From: a virus
Length of the DNA: 39,303 bases
Direction: 5' to 3' (one strand)
IMG/VR virus record: IMGVR_UViG_3300018876_000039
Coordinates: 1-39,303 of that record
Position numbers and translations under genes: made by a program
In this document: in pieces, positions 1-7,465 of the stretch
Position numbering within the stretch: the first letter of the stretch is position 1
Layout of the letters: every line of letters begins with the position of its first letter
Notes under the pieces: generated by a model
What the model was told of the DNA's origin: nothing
The model's database searches: none
Seen by the model: the letters and a program-made list of their open reading frames with translations, nothing else

Positions 1-18
1 ATCTACTAGGAGATAGAA

Positions 19-495
19 ATGTCTATTGAAAACATCGTAAAGAAAGCAATGGAAAATGATCCATTAGCCCTTAAGGCGGCTTTCGAAGAAGAAATGAATA
101 GCCGACTTCAGTCTGCGATTGAAGCAAAATATGAGCAGATGACCGAAGGTAAGAAAAAGGTAGTCGAAGACGAAGAAGAAGATTGTCCTCATTGCGAAGG
201 CATGGGCTATCACGAAGACGAAAATGGTGATAAGATCGAGTGCCCCGAGTGTGACGGTACTGGCAAAATCAAAAAAGAAGTCAAAGAATCAGTCATTGTT
301 GAAGGTGAGCACGAAGACGACGAAGACGATGACGACGACGATGATCATGAAGAAGATGAAGAGAAAATGGCTGCAGAGATGGTCAAACTTCACGCCGGTG
401 GTTGTGGCAAGCATGAAATGTATGCCAAGATGAAAGAAAAATATGGTTGCAGTGAAGGTAAATTCAAAGGCCTGTACGCTCAACACTGTAAATAA
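19..495 (+). CDS. acidic protein with two DnaJ-like CxxCxGxG zinc motifs
   Basis: 158 aa, with AGGAGAT placed well before the ATG. Residues 1-43 are helical and charged and recall the short prohead-core-like proteins of T4-type phages; that match is from memory and weak. Residues about 56-83 carry CPHCEGMG and CPECDGTG, the repeat unit of the DnaJ central zinc finger, here only two copies, enough for one zinc site. A run of Asp/Glu covers about 95-115. The tail has three more cysteines and a His (GGCGKHE, YGCSEG, QHCK). No J domain is present, so it is not a DnaJ. Possible roles are scaffold or chaperone adaptor; the function is unknown. Confidence 0.8.
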   Translation: MSIENIVKKAMENDPLALKAAFEEEMNSRLQSAIEAKYEQMTEGKKKVVEDEEEDCPHCEGMGYHEDENGDKIECPECDGTGKIKKEVKESVIVEGEHEDDEDDDDDDDHEEDEEKMAAEMVKLHAGGCGKHEMYAKMKEKYGCSEGKFKGLYAQHCK

Positions 496-511
496 AATAT
501 AGAATTATATT

Positions 512-1009
512 ATGGCTTATTTGAAGCTAATTTTATTATTCTCCCTTCTGGCTGTGCTTGGTGGTGGGTATGCCTACCACCAGGTTACAGTATCCAATCT
601 TGAAGCGAAGAATGCCCAATTAGAGGCAAACAATCGTACACTCAAAGAAAATCAAGTCCAATTAGAGCTTGCTGTCAATACTGCGCAAGCATCTCTCAAA
701 GCAGCAGAAGAAAATGCCAAGAAACAAGGTGAGGCAATGAACAAGCTTACCTTGGCGAATAACGAGTTGGCAAAAGAGAAATCGAATTATATGAAGGTCT
801 TTAAGGACCACAACTTGACACGTCTTGCTCGTGCTAAACCGGGTATGATTGAGACGCGAATTAACAATGGAACTGAAAAAGTATTTAGGATGCTAGAAGA
901 TGATACAAAAGAACTTATGGATGCTGATGATAGCGACACTCCTGCTGACGGCATGCGACCCGAACAAGATATTCGGGACGAGAGTAACCCCAATGATGGG
1001 GCCAGATGA
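512..1009 (+). CDS. inner-membrane coiled-coil protein, candidate i-spanin (Rz-like)
   Basis: 165 aa. Residues 4-22 form one membrane segment, followed by a long Ala/Glu/Asn-rich coiled coil (about 28-95). After it comes a segment, LTRLARAKPGMIETRINNGT, that I recall from marine myovirus proteins. The tail is acidic and disordered. An N-terminal anchor plus a periplasmic coiled coil, with a lipoprotein gene starting inside the 3' end in another frame, is the Rz/Rz1 arrangement of two-component spanins, which join inner and outer membranes at lysis. The spanin role is inferred from architecture, not from family identity. Confidence 0.75.
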   Translation: MAYLKLILLFSLLAVLGGGYAYHQVTVSNLEAKNAQLEANNRTLKENQVQLELAVNTAQASLKAAEENAKKQGEAMNKLTLANNELAKEKSNYMKVFKDHNLTRLARAKPGMIETRINNGTEKVFRMLEDDTKELMDADDSDTPADGMRPEQDIRDESNPNDGAR

Positions 1010-1334
1010 TCCTGCCGATCGAAAGACCGTAGAATATAATCTATTCAAACCTAATGTGGCCATTGCTGGCCAAGAAGCCGCGCCGGTAGAAGAGGTGGCA
1101 ACCGCGCCTTCTTCTTGGAATGGTTGTATTGCCTGTCATGGTATGAAAGGTGAAGGTGGGGTCGGTCCTGCTCTTGCTGGTCAGACTGCTGATTATCTAA
1201 GACAGCGACTGAATGCATATAAGGCAGGTGAACGTGTGGGCAGACAGAGTGCCATGATGTGGAGTCAAGCCGGTATGCTTACACCTATTGACATTGATGA
1301 ATTATCGGAGTATATTAGTGAAACTTTTAAGTAG
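900..1334 (+). CDS. outer-membrane-type lipoprotein with a monohaem cytochrome c domain, nested in the upstream gene
   Basis: 144 aa; the ATG lies out of frame within the preceding gene, which it overlaps by 110 bases. Residues 1-19 are a lipoprotein signal ending LLTAC, with Cys19 as the lipidated residue and Asp at +2. A linker runs to about 70. Residues 73-144 read as a class I cytochrome c: haem motif CIACH (Cys76, Cys79, His80), then GP and LAGQTADYLRQRLNAYKAG, the pattern of the c4/c553 type, and a distal-Met region (Met119/120 or Met126) before LTPIDIDELSEYI. The nested position is that of an Rz1-like o-spanin, but a haem domain is not expected there. Haem attachment would need host Ccm machinery. 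The domain call is strong; the role is unknown. Confidence 0.85.
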   Translation: MIQKNLWMLMIATLLLTACDPNKIFGTRVTPMMGPDDPADRKTVEYNLFKPNVAIAGQEAAPVEEVATAPSSWNGCIACHGMKGEGGVGPALAGQTADYLRQRLNAYKAGERVGRQSAMMWSQAGMLTPIDIDELSEYISETFK

Positions 1335-1752
1335 TGTTATTATTGTTGCTCTCCTGCAAGGATGCTCTTGGGTGCCTCGCCTTGAGTGGGGCCCAGAACA
1401 AGAATTTATTCCACCAGAACCTCAAATCGTAACTGTAACTGAAAAGGTACCTCTACGCATTTATCAACCACCTCTTCCTCAAGAGATTGATTTACTCAAT
1501 GTAAACTTCTTTGTTATCACCGAAGATAACCTAGAAGAACAGATCAAGAAGATCGAGAAAATGCTTGACGGCCAGTTTGTCGTCTTTGCTCTTACCCCTG
1601 ATGGTTATGAAAAGATGGCTGAGAACTTCCAAGAGGTCAGACGGTATGTTCGACAACAAAAAGAACTTATTCTCTACTACAGGGAAGCTACGACAGAGTC
1701 CGAAGGAACTACTGCCGAAGAGTGGTTAGAGCATAACGAAGAGCAAAATTAA
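1318..1752 (+). CDS. lipoprotein of the spanin block, possible o-spanin
   Basis: 144 aa from the GTG chosen here. CGGAG ends 7 bases before it, and this start gives a compact signal MKLLSSVIIVALLQGC with lipobox Cys16. In-frame ATG 1297 and TTG 1288 lie upstream but have no ribosome site. The gene overlaps the cytochrome lipoprotein by 17 bases. After a Pro-rich stretch (PPEPQ, PPLPQE) comes a mixed alpha/beta part ending in EVRRYVRQQKELILYYREA, similar to short proteins I recall in cyanophages and pelagiphages. It could be the partner of the 512-1009 protein in a spanin complex. Confidence 0.75.
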   Translation: MKLLSSVIIVALLQGCSWVPRLEWGPEQEFIPPEPQIVTVTEKVPLRIYQPPLPQEIDLLNVNFFVITEDNLEEQIKKIEKMLDGQFVVFALTPDGYEKMAENFQEVRRYVRQQKELILYYREATTESEGTTAEEWLEHNEEQN

Positions 1753-1757
1753 TTTTC

Positions 1758-1783
1758 TCTAAATAATCCTCTGTTAATAAATA
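1758..1783 (+). promoter_or_regulatory. two T4-late-like boxes
   Basis: TCTAAATA at 1758-1765 and AATAAATA at 1776-1783 each match TATAAATA at 7 of 8 positions, in the 79-base gap before the 1832 gene. A lone TTGACA at 1790 has no convincing -10. Boxes of 7/8 also occur by chance inside genes, so this is tentative. Confidence 0.4.
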
Positions 1784-1831
1784 GGTATGTTGACATGTGT
1801 TCGGTGATCACGTTAACAAGAGGAACCCCCA

Positions 1832-2344
1832 ATGGATCAAGAATTGAATGATCTGAAGGTGGATATCGCCATTATCAAAAAAGATATCAAGCAAATTGAG
1901 AGGTTCTTTGATAAGGTAGATCATGTTGTTGATGAAATGTCTGAAATAGCTAAATTACTGGCGGTACAACAACAGCTCCTGGCCAATTTTGATTCTAAAT
2001 TATCCTATACCGATCAACGACTGGCCGAGGCAAAGAAAGAAAGCCTCGAAGGACGACTAGCCCTCAAAGAACAGCTCGATGATTTCAAAGAAGAATTTGC
2101 TGAAGATATGCAAGATAGAGTGAATACTGCTCATAAAGATCATGCAGCCCTTGCAAATGAGGTGAAACTCTGGAACGAAAAGCGGCATACACAAATGCTG
2201 GCCCAGGTAACCAAAATATCTGATGAGATGGAAGAGCGCGTCCGAAAACTAGAGCAATCAAAATGGTATGCTCTAGGAATGATCGCTGTCATCATATTCT
2301 TTGCAGGACCAGGGACGACCAATCTTTTAGAACTTTTTGGTTGA
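1832..2344 (+). CDS. tail-anchored coiled-coil membrane protein
   Basis: 170 aa, preceded by GAGGA. Residues 1-140 are almost all charged helix with heptad patterns, then WYALGMIAVIIFFAGPG (about 146-162) is a single membrane segment close to the C-terminus. This gives a protein anchored in the inner membrane with a cytoplasmic coiled coil, or the reverse orientation. It follows the spanin-like genes and probable late boxes, so a role at the envelope late in infection fits. I do not recognise the family. Confidence 0.75.
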   Translation: MDQELNDLKVDIAIIKKDIKQIERFFDKVDHVVDEMSEIAKLLAVQQQLLANFDSKLSYTDQRLAEAKKESLEGRLALKEQLDDFKEEFAEDMQDRVNTAHKDHAALANEVKLWNEKRHTQMLAQVTKISDEMEERVRKLEQSKWYALGMIAVIIFFAGPGTTNLLELFG

Positions 2345-2369
2345 CATCTAGCCGTCATTGTGATATGAT
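2341..2369 (+). promoter_or_regulatory. sigma70-like promoter for primase
   Basis: TTGACA at 2341-2346, 17-base spacer ending TGA, TATGAT at 2364-2369. It overlaps the stop codon of the upstream gene. The predicted start near 2376 leaves a leader of about 24 bases without a clear ribosome site. Confidence 0.7.
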
Positions 2370-2399
2370 AGCCCTCTCTTAAAAACATACCTATACATT

Positions 2400-3404
2400 A
2401 TGGTTGATTTCGTTGATTTGCATCACGCTCAGGCCTTGGGTGCACGGCTAGATCGGTTTCGTATACGATCTACCAATCCCTATAAGATAAACTTCCGATG
2501 TCCCATTTGTGGAGATTCACAGAAATCTCGTTCCAAGGCCCGGGGCTGGCTTCTCGAAAGAGATAATAAATTCTTTTACTATTGCCACAACTGTGGCGCC
2601 AGCCATTCATTTGGTCATTTTCTCAAGACTATCGATGTGTTAGCTTACAATTCTTGGGTCGCCGAGAAGTATGTCAAGAAAGCATCTGATACTAAACCAT
2701 TATCGGAGCATTCATTTTCACCTCCCGTCTTCGATAAAAAAGATCCATTAAAAAAGATCAAAAAGATCAGTCAACTCCGGCATGATCACCCGGTGAACTC
2801 CTATATAAAAAAGAGGCAAATTCCTACGAATCAACATTATCGGATCTATTACGCTCCGAAATTTAAGTCGTGGATCAACGAGACGATACCCGACAAGTTT
2901 ACCAACGTAGAAAAAGACGAGCCCCGTTTGGTGTTGCCTTTCCTAGACGAAGATAAAAAGGTCTTTGGAGTCTCAGCCAGAAGCTTTGATCCTAATACCA
3001 ATCTTCGTTACATCACTATCATGTTTGAAGAGAGACCAAAAATCTTTGGACTTGATAAGGTGAACTTCAATCAGACATATTATGTCGTTGAAGGTGCAAT
3101 TGATAGTTTCTTTCTCAGTAATGCAGTGGCCATGGCTGGTGCTGATGGGAATACAAAGGGACTTGAAAAAATCGAAAATGCTGTATTTGTATTCGATGCT
3201 GAACCTCGTAATCGAGAGATTCATATGAGGATGGAAAAAGTGATTAACTCTGGCCATAAGATCTGTATTTGGCCAGGCAATGTATTAGGAAAGGATATTA
3301 ACGAGATGTTTCTTAATGGGGCAAATGTGGAATCAATAATAAAGGCAAATACCTATTCTGGCCTCGAAGCCAAGCTCAAATTTACATCATGGAGAAAGCG
3401 ATGA
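2400..3404 (+). CDS. 61: DNA primase, T4 gp61-like
   Basis: 334 aa. It makes RNA primers for lagging-strand synthesis together with the replicative helicase, which is not in this window. The N-terminal zinc ribbon has CPIC (Cys34, Cys37) and CHNC (Cys62, Cys65) flanking basic residues. A TOPRIM-like domain follows, with VVEGAIDSFF (Glu231) and VFDAEPRNREI (Asp266), and the later KDINEMF motif. Length is close to T4 gp61 (342 aa). It has its own early-type promoter, and its last bases overlap thyX by four (ATGA), suggesting coupled translation. Confidence 0.93.
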   Translation: MVDFVDLHHAQALGARLDRFRIRSTNPYKINFRCPICGDSQKSRSKARGWLLERDNKFFYYCHNCGASHSFGHFLKTIDVLAYNSWVAEKYVKKASDTKPLSEHSFSPPVFDKKDPLKKIKKISQLRHDHPVNSYIKKRQIPTNQHYRIYYAPKFKSWINETIPDKFTNVEKDEPRLVLPFLDEDKKVFGVSARSFDPNTNLRYITIMFEERPKIFGLDKVNFNQTYYVVEGAIDSFFLSNAVAMAGADGNTKGLEKIENAVFVFDAEPRNREIHMRMEKVINSGHKICIWPGNVLGKDINEMFLNGANVESIIKANTYSGLEAKLKFTSWRKR

Positions 3405-4066
3405 AAGCAAAACTACTCAGCTATTCTCAAGCAGCAGAAGGTGAATTCGGAGAGCTATCCGACATTCAAGATCTAGTAGCCTACTGCGCTAGAGTATCCA
3501 ATCCATCTAATCAGATGAATACCGAAACATCTGAGAAGCTTCTGAACTATCTGGCAAAGCACAAACATTGGTCGCCCTTTGAAATGGTGTCCGTCTGTCT
3601 TGAGGTCGAAACGACCAGAGATATTGCTCGTCAGTTGATACGACATAGAAGCTTCTCATTTCAAGAATTCTCTCAGCGTTACGCCAATCCAACCGAAGAT
3701 TTAGAATTTGTTGTAAGAGAAGCACGATTTCAAGATCCAAAGAATCGGCAAAATAGTATTGAGACTCAAGATCAAGTATTACAAGTTGCATGGGATGCCA
3801 AGCAACAAGAGGTAATCGAGTCTGCTAAAGACGCCTATAATTGGGCAATTGAAATGGGTATTGCCAAAGAGCAAGCCCGTGCTGTCCTACCAGAAGGCCT
3901 TATGGTCTCACGGCTCTATGTCAACGGAACTCTTCGATCTTGGATGCACTATATAGATCTACGAAGTGCAAATGGAACGCAGAAAGAACACATCGAATTG
4001 GCCCAAGAAGTCGCTCGGGCCATCCACTTGATATACCCTACAATAGACAAATACGTCAATAGTTGA
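3401..4066 (+). CDS. thyX: flavin-dependent thymidylate synthase ThyX
   Basis: 221 aa from ATG 3401, chosen because GGAG lies 6 bases before it and it overlaps the primase stop as ATGA; an in-frame ATG at 3389 has no such site. ThyX makes dTMP from dUMP with methylene-tetrahydrofolate, FAD and NADPH, and releases tetrahydrofolate. The signature RHRx7S is complete: Arg81-His82-Arg83 to Ser91 (RHRSFSFQEFS). The C-terminal part has ARAVLPEGLMVSRLYVNGTL and the conserved RSANGTQKEH region. Length is normal for the family. It shares a pathway with SHMT (8790) and NrdAB (4421-7456). Confidence 0.95.
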   Translation: MKAKLLSYSQAAEGEFGELSDIQDLVAYCARVSNPSNQMNTETSEKLLNYLAKHKHWSPFEMVSVCLEVETTRDIARQLIRHRSFSFQEFSQRYANPTEDLEFVVREARFQDPKNRQNSIETQDQVLQVAWDAKQQEVIESAKDAYNWAIEMGIAKEQARAVLPEGLMVSRLYVNGTLRSWMHYIDLRSANGTQKEHIELAQEVARAIHLIYPTIDKYVNS

Positions 4067-4076
4067 GGATTAGATT

Positions 4077-4265
4077 ATGGCAAGAAAAGATAAGGATATA
4101 GTCTACTTGATTCCCGAAGGTCAAACTAGGGAGTCTCACGACTATCATTATACAGTTTACAAAAACAAAAAGTACCCTGAAAAATTTAGACAGAAAAAGT
4201 TCAACCCTGTGTCGAGGAAACACGAGTGGTTTGTGGAGGTAAAGAAACCACCTCATTCAAAATAA
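4077..4265 (+). CDS. ribosomal protein bL33-like
   Basis: 62 aa. The segment from about residue 23 (YHYTVYKNKKYPEKFRQKKF) and the following NPVSRKHEWFVEVKK line up with bacterial L33, which as I recall reads ...[34 protein letters not shown]. Shared positions are YT..KNK, PEK, KKF.PV.R.H and the late E.K. There is an insertion of about four residues before the YT and no zinc cysteines, as in the Cys-free L33 form. Phage ribosomal proteins are known (S21 most often); L33 would be unusual. It sits 10 bases after thyX and upstream of nrdA, in the nucleotide block. The ribosomal role is inferred. Confidence 0.72.
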   Translation: MARKDKDIVYLIPEGQTRESHDYHYTVYKNKKYPEKFRQKKFNPVSRKHEWFVEVKKPPHSK

Positions 4266-4275
4266 GGAGATTGTT

Positions 4276-4410
4276 ATGCAAGATCGCGGTGAAAGGATGC
4301 AGAAAAGCGAAAGGGCAAGGAATAGAAGAAAGGCCCACCGAATAATTGTTGAAACAAAAATGACGAATCTTTTTGAAAAAATCAGGCGAATGAAGAAGAA
4401 AAAGAAATAA
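4276..4410 (+). CDS. 44-aa highly basic protein
   Basis: AAGGAGA lies five bases before the ATG and the next gene's ribosome site follows the stop closely, so this small frame looks real. About 40% of residues are Lys or Arg, with clusters RARNRRKAHR and a tail of KKKKK. It has no cysteine and no membrane segment. It lies directly after the L33-like gene, so a nucleic-acid- or ribosome-binding function is reasonable, but I could not match it to L34, L36, S21 or another small ribosomal protein. Confidence 0.7.
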   Translation: MQDRGERMQKSERARNRRKAHRIIVETKMTNLFEKIRRMKKKKK

Positions 4411-4420
4411 GGAGAGACAC

Positions 4421-6211
4421 ATGCAACACCTTGGGTTGCGTATTGACAAAAAAAGAGATAATTTGCTATCAGAGCAATCTCTCAAATTATTAAAGGATTA
4501 TTATTGCAGAGAAGATGAGAAGACCCCTCAGCAGGCTTTTGCTCGCGCTGCACTGGCTTATTCTGATGGTGATACAGATCTTGCTCAACGCATATATGAT
4601 TACGTATCCAAGGGTTGGTTCATGTACTCTTCACCAGTTTTATCGAACGCCCCCCTACCAAATGAGCCTGTTAAGGCCCTACCTATATCATGCTTTCTGA
4701 CGTACGTACCAGATAGCCTGGAAGGCCTTATCGACCACTCCGCAGAGCTCAGATGGTTGTCCGTCAAAGGTGGCGGCGTGGGAGGGCATTGGTCCGATGT
4801 TCGAGCGGTATCTAAAAAAGCGCCTGGACCAATGCCCTTCCTTCATACAGTAGATGCAGACATGGTAGCTTATCGCCAGGGTCGCACACGGAAGGGTTCT
4901 TATGCGGCGTATATGGATATTTCACATCCAGATATTATTGAGTTTATCAATATGCGTATCCCTACGGGTGATGTGAACCGAAAGAATCTGAATCTACATC
5001 ACGCTGTTAATCTCACAGATGATTTTATGACGGCGGTTGCAATCAATGCCGATTGGAATCTGGTCGACCCAGATGATCACTCTATTAGAGAGACAATGAA
5101 AGCAAGAAAACTCTGGGAGTTACTACTAGAGACTCGATATCGTACTGGTGAACCCTATCTCAACTTCATCGATACGGCGAATCGTTCTCTACCGGAAGCT
5201 CAGAAAAAGCTAGGATTGAAGATTCGTGGTTCGAATCTATGCAATGAAATCCATTTGGTGACCAATGAAGATCGTACTGCAGTGTGCTGTTTGTCTTCTG
5301 TCAACCTAGAAGAATATGACGCGTGGAAAGATACAACGATGATCGAGGATCTGATCGTATTCCTTGACAATGTCCTTCAGTTCTTCATTGATAATGCAGG
5401 AGATGAGATTTCAAGGGCTCGATATTCTGCTCAGATGGAACGATCACTAGGTTTAGGAGCAATGGGGTTTCATTCTTATCTTCAGAGTATAGGTGTAGGA
5501 TTTGATACTCCTGAAGCTGAAGAAGTTAATAAAGAAATCTTCAGAAATATTAAAGAAAAAGCAGATAAGGCTACTCTTGAAATAGGTAAGGCCAAGGGTG
5601 AGGCTCCAGATATGAAGGGTACTGGAAGACGCAATGCCCATATGTTGGCAATCGCACCTAACGCGAATTCATCTATGATTGTAGATACATCACCTTCAAT
5701 CGAACCGTGGAAGGCGAACGCGTTTACATCGAGAACCCGAGTTGGATCTCACCTGAACAAAAATAAATATCTCGAAGCTGAATTAGAAAAAATTGGTATG
5801 AATGATGATGATATCTGGTCATCTATTATTACCAATGGCGGATCAGTTCAGCATCTTGAGTTCTTATCAGATTCAGTCAAGCGAATATTCAGAACCGCGA
5901 TTGAGATTGACCAGTCTGCCCTCATAAAAATGGCAGGAGACAGGCAGAAGTACTTGTGTCAAGGACAATCTTTGAATTTATTCTTCCCTGCTGGTGCAGA
6001 GAAGAGAGATTTACATAAAGTACACTTTCAAGCCTGGGAAGATGGCTGTAAGGGACTATATTATTTGAGAACTGAAACATCAAATAGAGCAGAAAATGTT
6101 TCATCGAAGGTAGAAAGAGAGGCCCTCGATACGGTAATTAATCCGACGACAATCAATTTTAATAATGGTACGGAAGAGCAACAAGACGAATGCGAAGCCT
6201 GCCAAGGTTAA
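4421..6211 (+). CDS. nrdA: class I ribonucleotide reductase, large subunit
   Basis: 596 aa, with AAGGAGAG upstream. It reduces ribonucleotides to deoxyribonucleotides together with NrdB. Visible catalytic residues: Cys91 (PISCFL) and Cys289/290 (AVCCLSSVNL) for the redox pair, SNLCNEIHL with Asn272, Cys274 and Glu276 for the thiyl radical site, the paired tyrosines in GLYYLRTE for radical transfer, and the C-terminal CEACQG (Cys591, Cys594) that is re-reduced by glutaredoxin. It is shorter than the roughly 760 aa of bacterial NrdA and starts straight at the catalytic domain, so the N-terminal ATP cone is absent and overall allosteric shut-off by dATP is probably lost. Confidence 0.96.
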   Translation: MQHLGLRIDKKRDNLLSEQSLKLLKDYYCREDEKTPQQAFARAALAYSDGDTDLAQRIYDYVSKGWFMYSSPVLSNAPLPNEPVKALPISCFLTYVPDSLEGLIDHSAELRWLSVKGGGVGGHWSDVRAVSKKAPGPMPFLHTVDADMVAYRQGRTRKGSYAAYMDISHPDIIEFINMRIPTGDVNRKNLNLHHAVNLTDDFMTAVAINADWNLVDPDDHSIRETMKARKLWELLLETRYRTGEPYLNFIDTANRSLPEAQKKLGLKIRGSNLCNEIHLVTNEDRTAVCCLSSVNLEEYDAWKDTTMIEDLIVFLDNVLQFFIDNAGDEISRARYSAQMERSLGLGAMGFHSYLQSIGVGFDTPEAEEVNKEIFRNIKEKADKATLEIGKAKGEAPDMKGTGRRNAHMLAIAPNANSSMIVDTSPSIEPWKANAFTSRTRVGSHLNKNKYLEAELEKIGMNDDDIWSSIITNGGSVQHLEFLSDSVKRIFRTAIEIDQSALIKMAGDRQKYLCQGQSLNLFFPAGAEKRDLHKVHFQAWEDGCKGLYYLRTETSNRAENVSSKVEREALDTVINPTTINFNNGTEEQQDECEACQG

Positions 6212-6220
6212 GGAGAAGAA

Positions 6221-7456
6221 ATGAAGGTAGTCATCTATTCAAAATCGAATTGCCCATTTTGTGAGAAGGCAAAGGCTTGGTTCATCCAGCAAGATCACAC
6301 ATTCACAGAAATCAAATTAGATGATGAAGAACAGCGATTGGCGTTCTACCAGAAATACCCGAATGTTAGATCGGTGCCACAGATTTTTATTAACGATAAG
6401 CATATTGGGACATATAATGATTTCATGAGTATTGCAAACGCTCTGGTGAAGAAGCAGGGCGGACTCATGGAATTCTCTGAGACCTATAAGCCATTTCATT
6501 ATCCTTGGGCAATTGAAATCACAACACGCCATGAGAAGGCCCACTGGATCGAGGATGAGCTTGATCTGAACGAAGATGTATCAGATTGGAAGGGAGGTAA
6601 GATCACTCCCACCGAGAAGGAATACATCACCAACATTCTTCGATTGTTTACCCAGTCCGACGTGGCTGTTGGTCAGAATTATTTCGATCAGTTCATTCCC
6701 AAATTTAAGAACAACGAGATTCGTAATATGTTGGGATCTTTTGCAGCCCGAGAAGGAATTCATCAACGCGCCTATGCTCTATTGAATGAGACTCTAGGTC
6801 TAGGTGCTGAGGAATATCACGCGTTCTTGGAATACAAAGAAATGGCTGACAAGATCGAATACATGATGGAATCAGATACCAACACGATGAAGGGTCTGGG
6901 TCTGTCATTGGCAAAATCTGTCTTCAATGAGGGTGTCGCACTATTTGCATCATTCGTCATGTTACTCAACTTCCAAAGATTCGGTAAGATGAAGGGGATG
7001 GGTAAGGTTGTTGAGTGGTCTATTCGTGATGAATCGATGCACGTTGAAGGCAATTCAAAATTATTCAAGACATTTATCAAAGAACACCCTCGTGTGATCG
7101 ATGATGATTTCAAAAAAGAGATCTATGAGATGTCACGTCAGGTGGTTAAACTGGAAGACAAATTCATCGAACTTGCATATAAACTCGGACCCATTGAAGG
7201 CCTTGAGATGCAAGAGGTCAAGCAGTATATTCGATATATCACTGACCGAAGACTATTGCAATTAGGCATGAAACCTAATTTCAAAGTAAAAGACAATCCG
7301 CTTCCATGGTTGGAGTGGGTATTAAATGGTGCAGACCATACTAATTTCTTCGAGAATCGAGTGACAGAATATGAAGTTGCCGGCATGAAAGGAAACTGGG
7401 ATGATGCATATGATTTTGAACAAGAATGCGAGGACGGAGTTTGCGCGATCGCTTAA
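6221..7456 (+). CDS. nrdB: glutaredoxin-NrdB fusion (RNR small subunit)
   Basis: 411 aa. Residues 1-75 are a glutaredoxin: CPFC at 11-14, VRSVPQIFIND and a GTYND loop. From about 85 on it is the radical-generating R2 subunit: HWIEDELDL for the first metal ligand, then REGIHQRAY giving Glu178, His181 and the radical Tyr185, then FNEGVALF (Glu237) and RDESMHVEG (Glu271, His274). The tyrosine is kept, so it looks like the Tyr-radical type. The C-terminal tail is acidic and ends in DGVCAIA. Fusion places the reductant next to the enzyme it serves. The gene is 9 bases after nrdA, with AAGGAGAAGAA before the ATG. Confidence 0.95.
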   Translation: MKVVIYSKSNCPFCEKAKAWFIQQDHTFTEIKLDDEEQRLAFYQKYPNVRSVPQIFINDKHIGTYNDFMSIANALVKKQGGLMEFSETYKPFHYPWAIEITTRHEKAHWIEDELDLNEDVSDWKGGKITPTEKEYITNILRLFTQSDVAVGQNYFDQFIPKFKNNEIRNMLGSFAAREGIHQRAYALLNETLGLGAEEYHAFLEYKEMADKIEYMMESDTNTMKGLGLSLAKSVFNEGVALFASFVMLLNFQRFGKMKGMGKVVEWSIRDESMHVEGNSKLFKTFIKEHPRVIDDDFKKEIYEMSRQVVKLEDKFIELAYKLGPIEGLEMQEVKQYIRYITDRRLLQLGMKPNFKVKDNPLPWLEWVLNGADHTNFFENRVTEYEVAGMKGNWDDAYDFEQECEDGVCAIA

Positions 7457-7465
7457 GGAGTTATT

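Noticed and set aside
224-433. Alternative frame of 69 codons inside the first gene
   Set aside because: Low-complexity shadow of the acidic run of the real gene; no ribosome site.
1790-1818. TTGACA at 1790 as an early-type promoter
   Set aside because: At 17 bases the -10 would be TTAACA, far weaker than every other member of the family in this window.
5761-5775. AATAAATA inside nrdA as a late promoter
   Set aside because: It lies in the middle of a coding region with no gene start near; taken as chance, and a reminder that 7/8 matches are not proof.
6817-7113. Minus-strand open frame opposite nrdB
   Set aside because: Antisense to a fully supported gene, no ribosome site; long antisense frames are common opposite conserved genes. 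The same holds for other minus-strand frames in the window.
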